From NCBI GenBank assembly GCA_040756715.1, contig JBFLYE010000048.1, positions 1-15,189 of the forward strand: 15,189 bases of DNA. The letters are read 5' to 3'. Shown piece by piece: positions 14,804-15,189 of this stretch. Origin of the DNA: a bacterium. GTDB taxonomy: Bacteria; UBA9089; UBA9088. The position numbers and the translations under genes were made by a program. Every line of letters starts with the position of its first letter. Position 1 is the first letter of the stretch. The notes under the pieces were generated by a model that ran no database searches, had not been told where the DNA came from, and was given only the letters and a program-made list of their open reading frames with translations.

Positions 14804-15069
14804 ATGGAGAGGATATGTAAATGGTTAATTGGAGGGATGCTGGCATGGGTTATAATTGGGTTTGCCATAGCAGAGGAAAGACAAGAAGAAATAGCAGGCG
14901 AGGAAGAGCTGCTATTTAGAGAGATACCCGTAGTTGTTACAGCAGCAAAAAAAGAACAACTTGCTACTGAGGCGCCTGCAATCGTTACTGTAATTACAGA
15001 AGAAGAGATTAAAAAATGGGCGCACGCAACCTCCTTGATGTGTTAAAAACTGTTCCTGGATTTATATAG
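14804..15069 (+). pseudogene. Truncated, frameshifted TonB-dependent receptor (N-terminal plug start)
   Basis: The frame starts at ATG 14804 with a signal peptide (hydrophobic to IAEE) and continues into a TonB-receptor plug: EIPVVVTAAKKEQLATEAP and IVTVITEEEIKKW. The original frame then reads AHATSLMC and stops at 15044-15046. Adding one G in the TGGGC at about 15017-15021 would restore the family sequence GARNLLDVLKTVPGF, which in that frame ends at TAG 15067-15069. A second missing T there would allow GFYIVN to continue. The remaining several hundred codons of a receptor are absent. Intact family members bring siderophores, B12 or other ligands through the outer membrane. This is decay or, so close to the window edge, a sequencing error. 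A TATTAT and a weak GGGAAG precede the ATG. Confidence 0.75.
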
Positions 15070-15123
15070 TTAATTCCATAACGCTTTACAAAATGTATGT
15101 GTTTAGATAATCTTAAGGAAAAC

Positions 15124-15184
15124 TTTATAAAATTATGAATTTTGAATGTTGAATTTTGAATTAAAAGGGGAAAAATTTTATAAA
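15124..15184. repeat. 11-bp inverted repeat flanking the heptamer array
   Basis: TTTATAAAATT (15124-15134) and its exact reverse complement AATTTTATAAA (15174-15184) enclose the TGAATTT array. It is very AT-rich and the arm core TTTATAAA is itself palindromic, so chance is possible. Confidence 0.4.
15136..15163. repeat. Heptanucleotide repeat TGAATTT-type
   Basis: There are four consecutive 7-base units: TGAATTT, TGAATGT, TGAATTT and TGAATTA. It lies in the non-coding tail after the receptor remnant. Confidence 0.75.
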
Positions 15185-15189
15185 ACTTA

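Overview
The window comes from an AT-rich, densely packed genome of a flagellated bacterium with an outer membrane. Evidence for this is a PorV/UPF0164-like outer-membrane protein, a TonB-receptor remnant, flagellar FliN/FliY and FliO, and a proton-pumping complex I subunit. The gene mix and the many protein types typical of uncultured lineages suggest a candidate phylum known mainly from metagenomes, but nothing here fixes the phylum. No rRNA, tRNA, CRISPR array or transposase was seen.

Layout. (1) 2-3772, plus strand: the end of a coiled-coil protein, then five back-to-back retropepsin-like (clan AA) aspartic protease genes separated by one base each, then a PorV-like outer-membrane protein and a LysM/coiled-coil envelope protein, all apparently one transcription unit. 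(2) 3773-5462, minus strand: a fliN/fliY - fliO - yajC operon whose genes overlap by 4 bp. (3) 5557-7675, plus strand: moeA and mtnA, overlapping. (4) 7665-11436, minus strand: nuoM, 5-formyltetrahydrofolate cyclo-ligase, an Mth938-like protein and a CCA-adding/poly(A) polymerase-type nucleotidyltransferase. (5) 11591-13480, minus strand: a secreted NHL beta-propeller/CARDB protein. (6) 13578-14732, plus strand: a TusA-like sulfur carrier, an Rcp1-type response regulator, and a sixth, more distant retropepsin that carries the response regulator's C-terminal tail. (7) 14804-15189: a frameshifted, truncated TonB-receptor start followed by AT-rich repeats.

Main points of interest. The five-copy protease array has nearly invariant ends and a diversified core, as if a family of homo- or heterodimeric proteases with different specificities were made from one mRNA. 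The sixth protease ends in 17 residues copied from a response regulator, and almost all base differences between the two tails are silent. Operon heads at 5462, 5557, 13480 and about 13578 have good -35/-10 boxes placed so that transcription would start at or within a few bases of the ATG, which points to leaderless mRNAs; internal genes instead use strong Shine-Dalgarno sites or overlapping stops and starts. Several unrelated short sequences share a 7-base period, and one of them lies in frame inside the folate gene.
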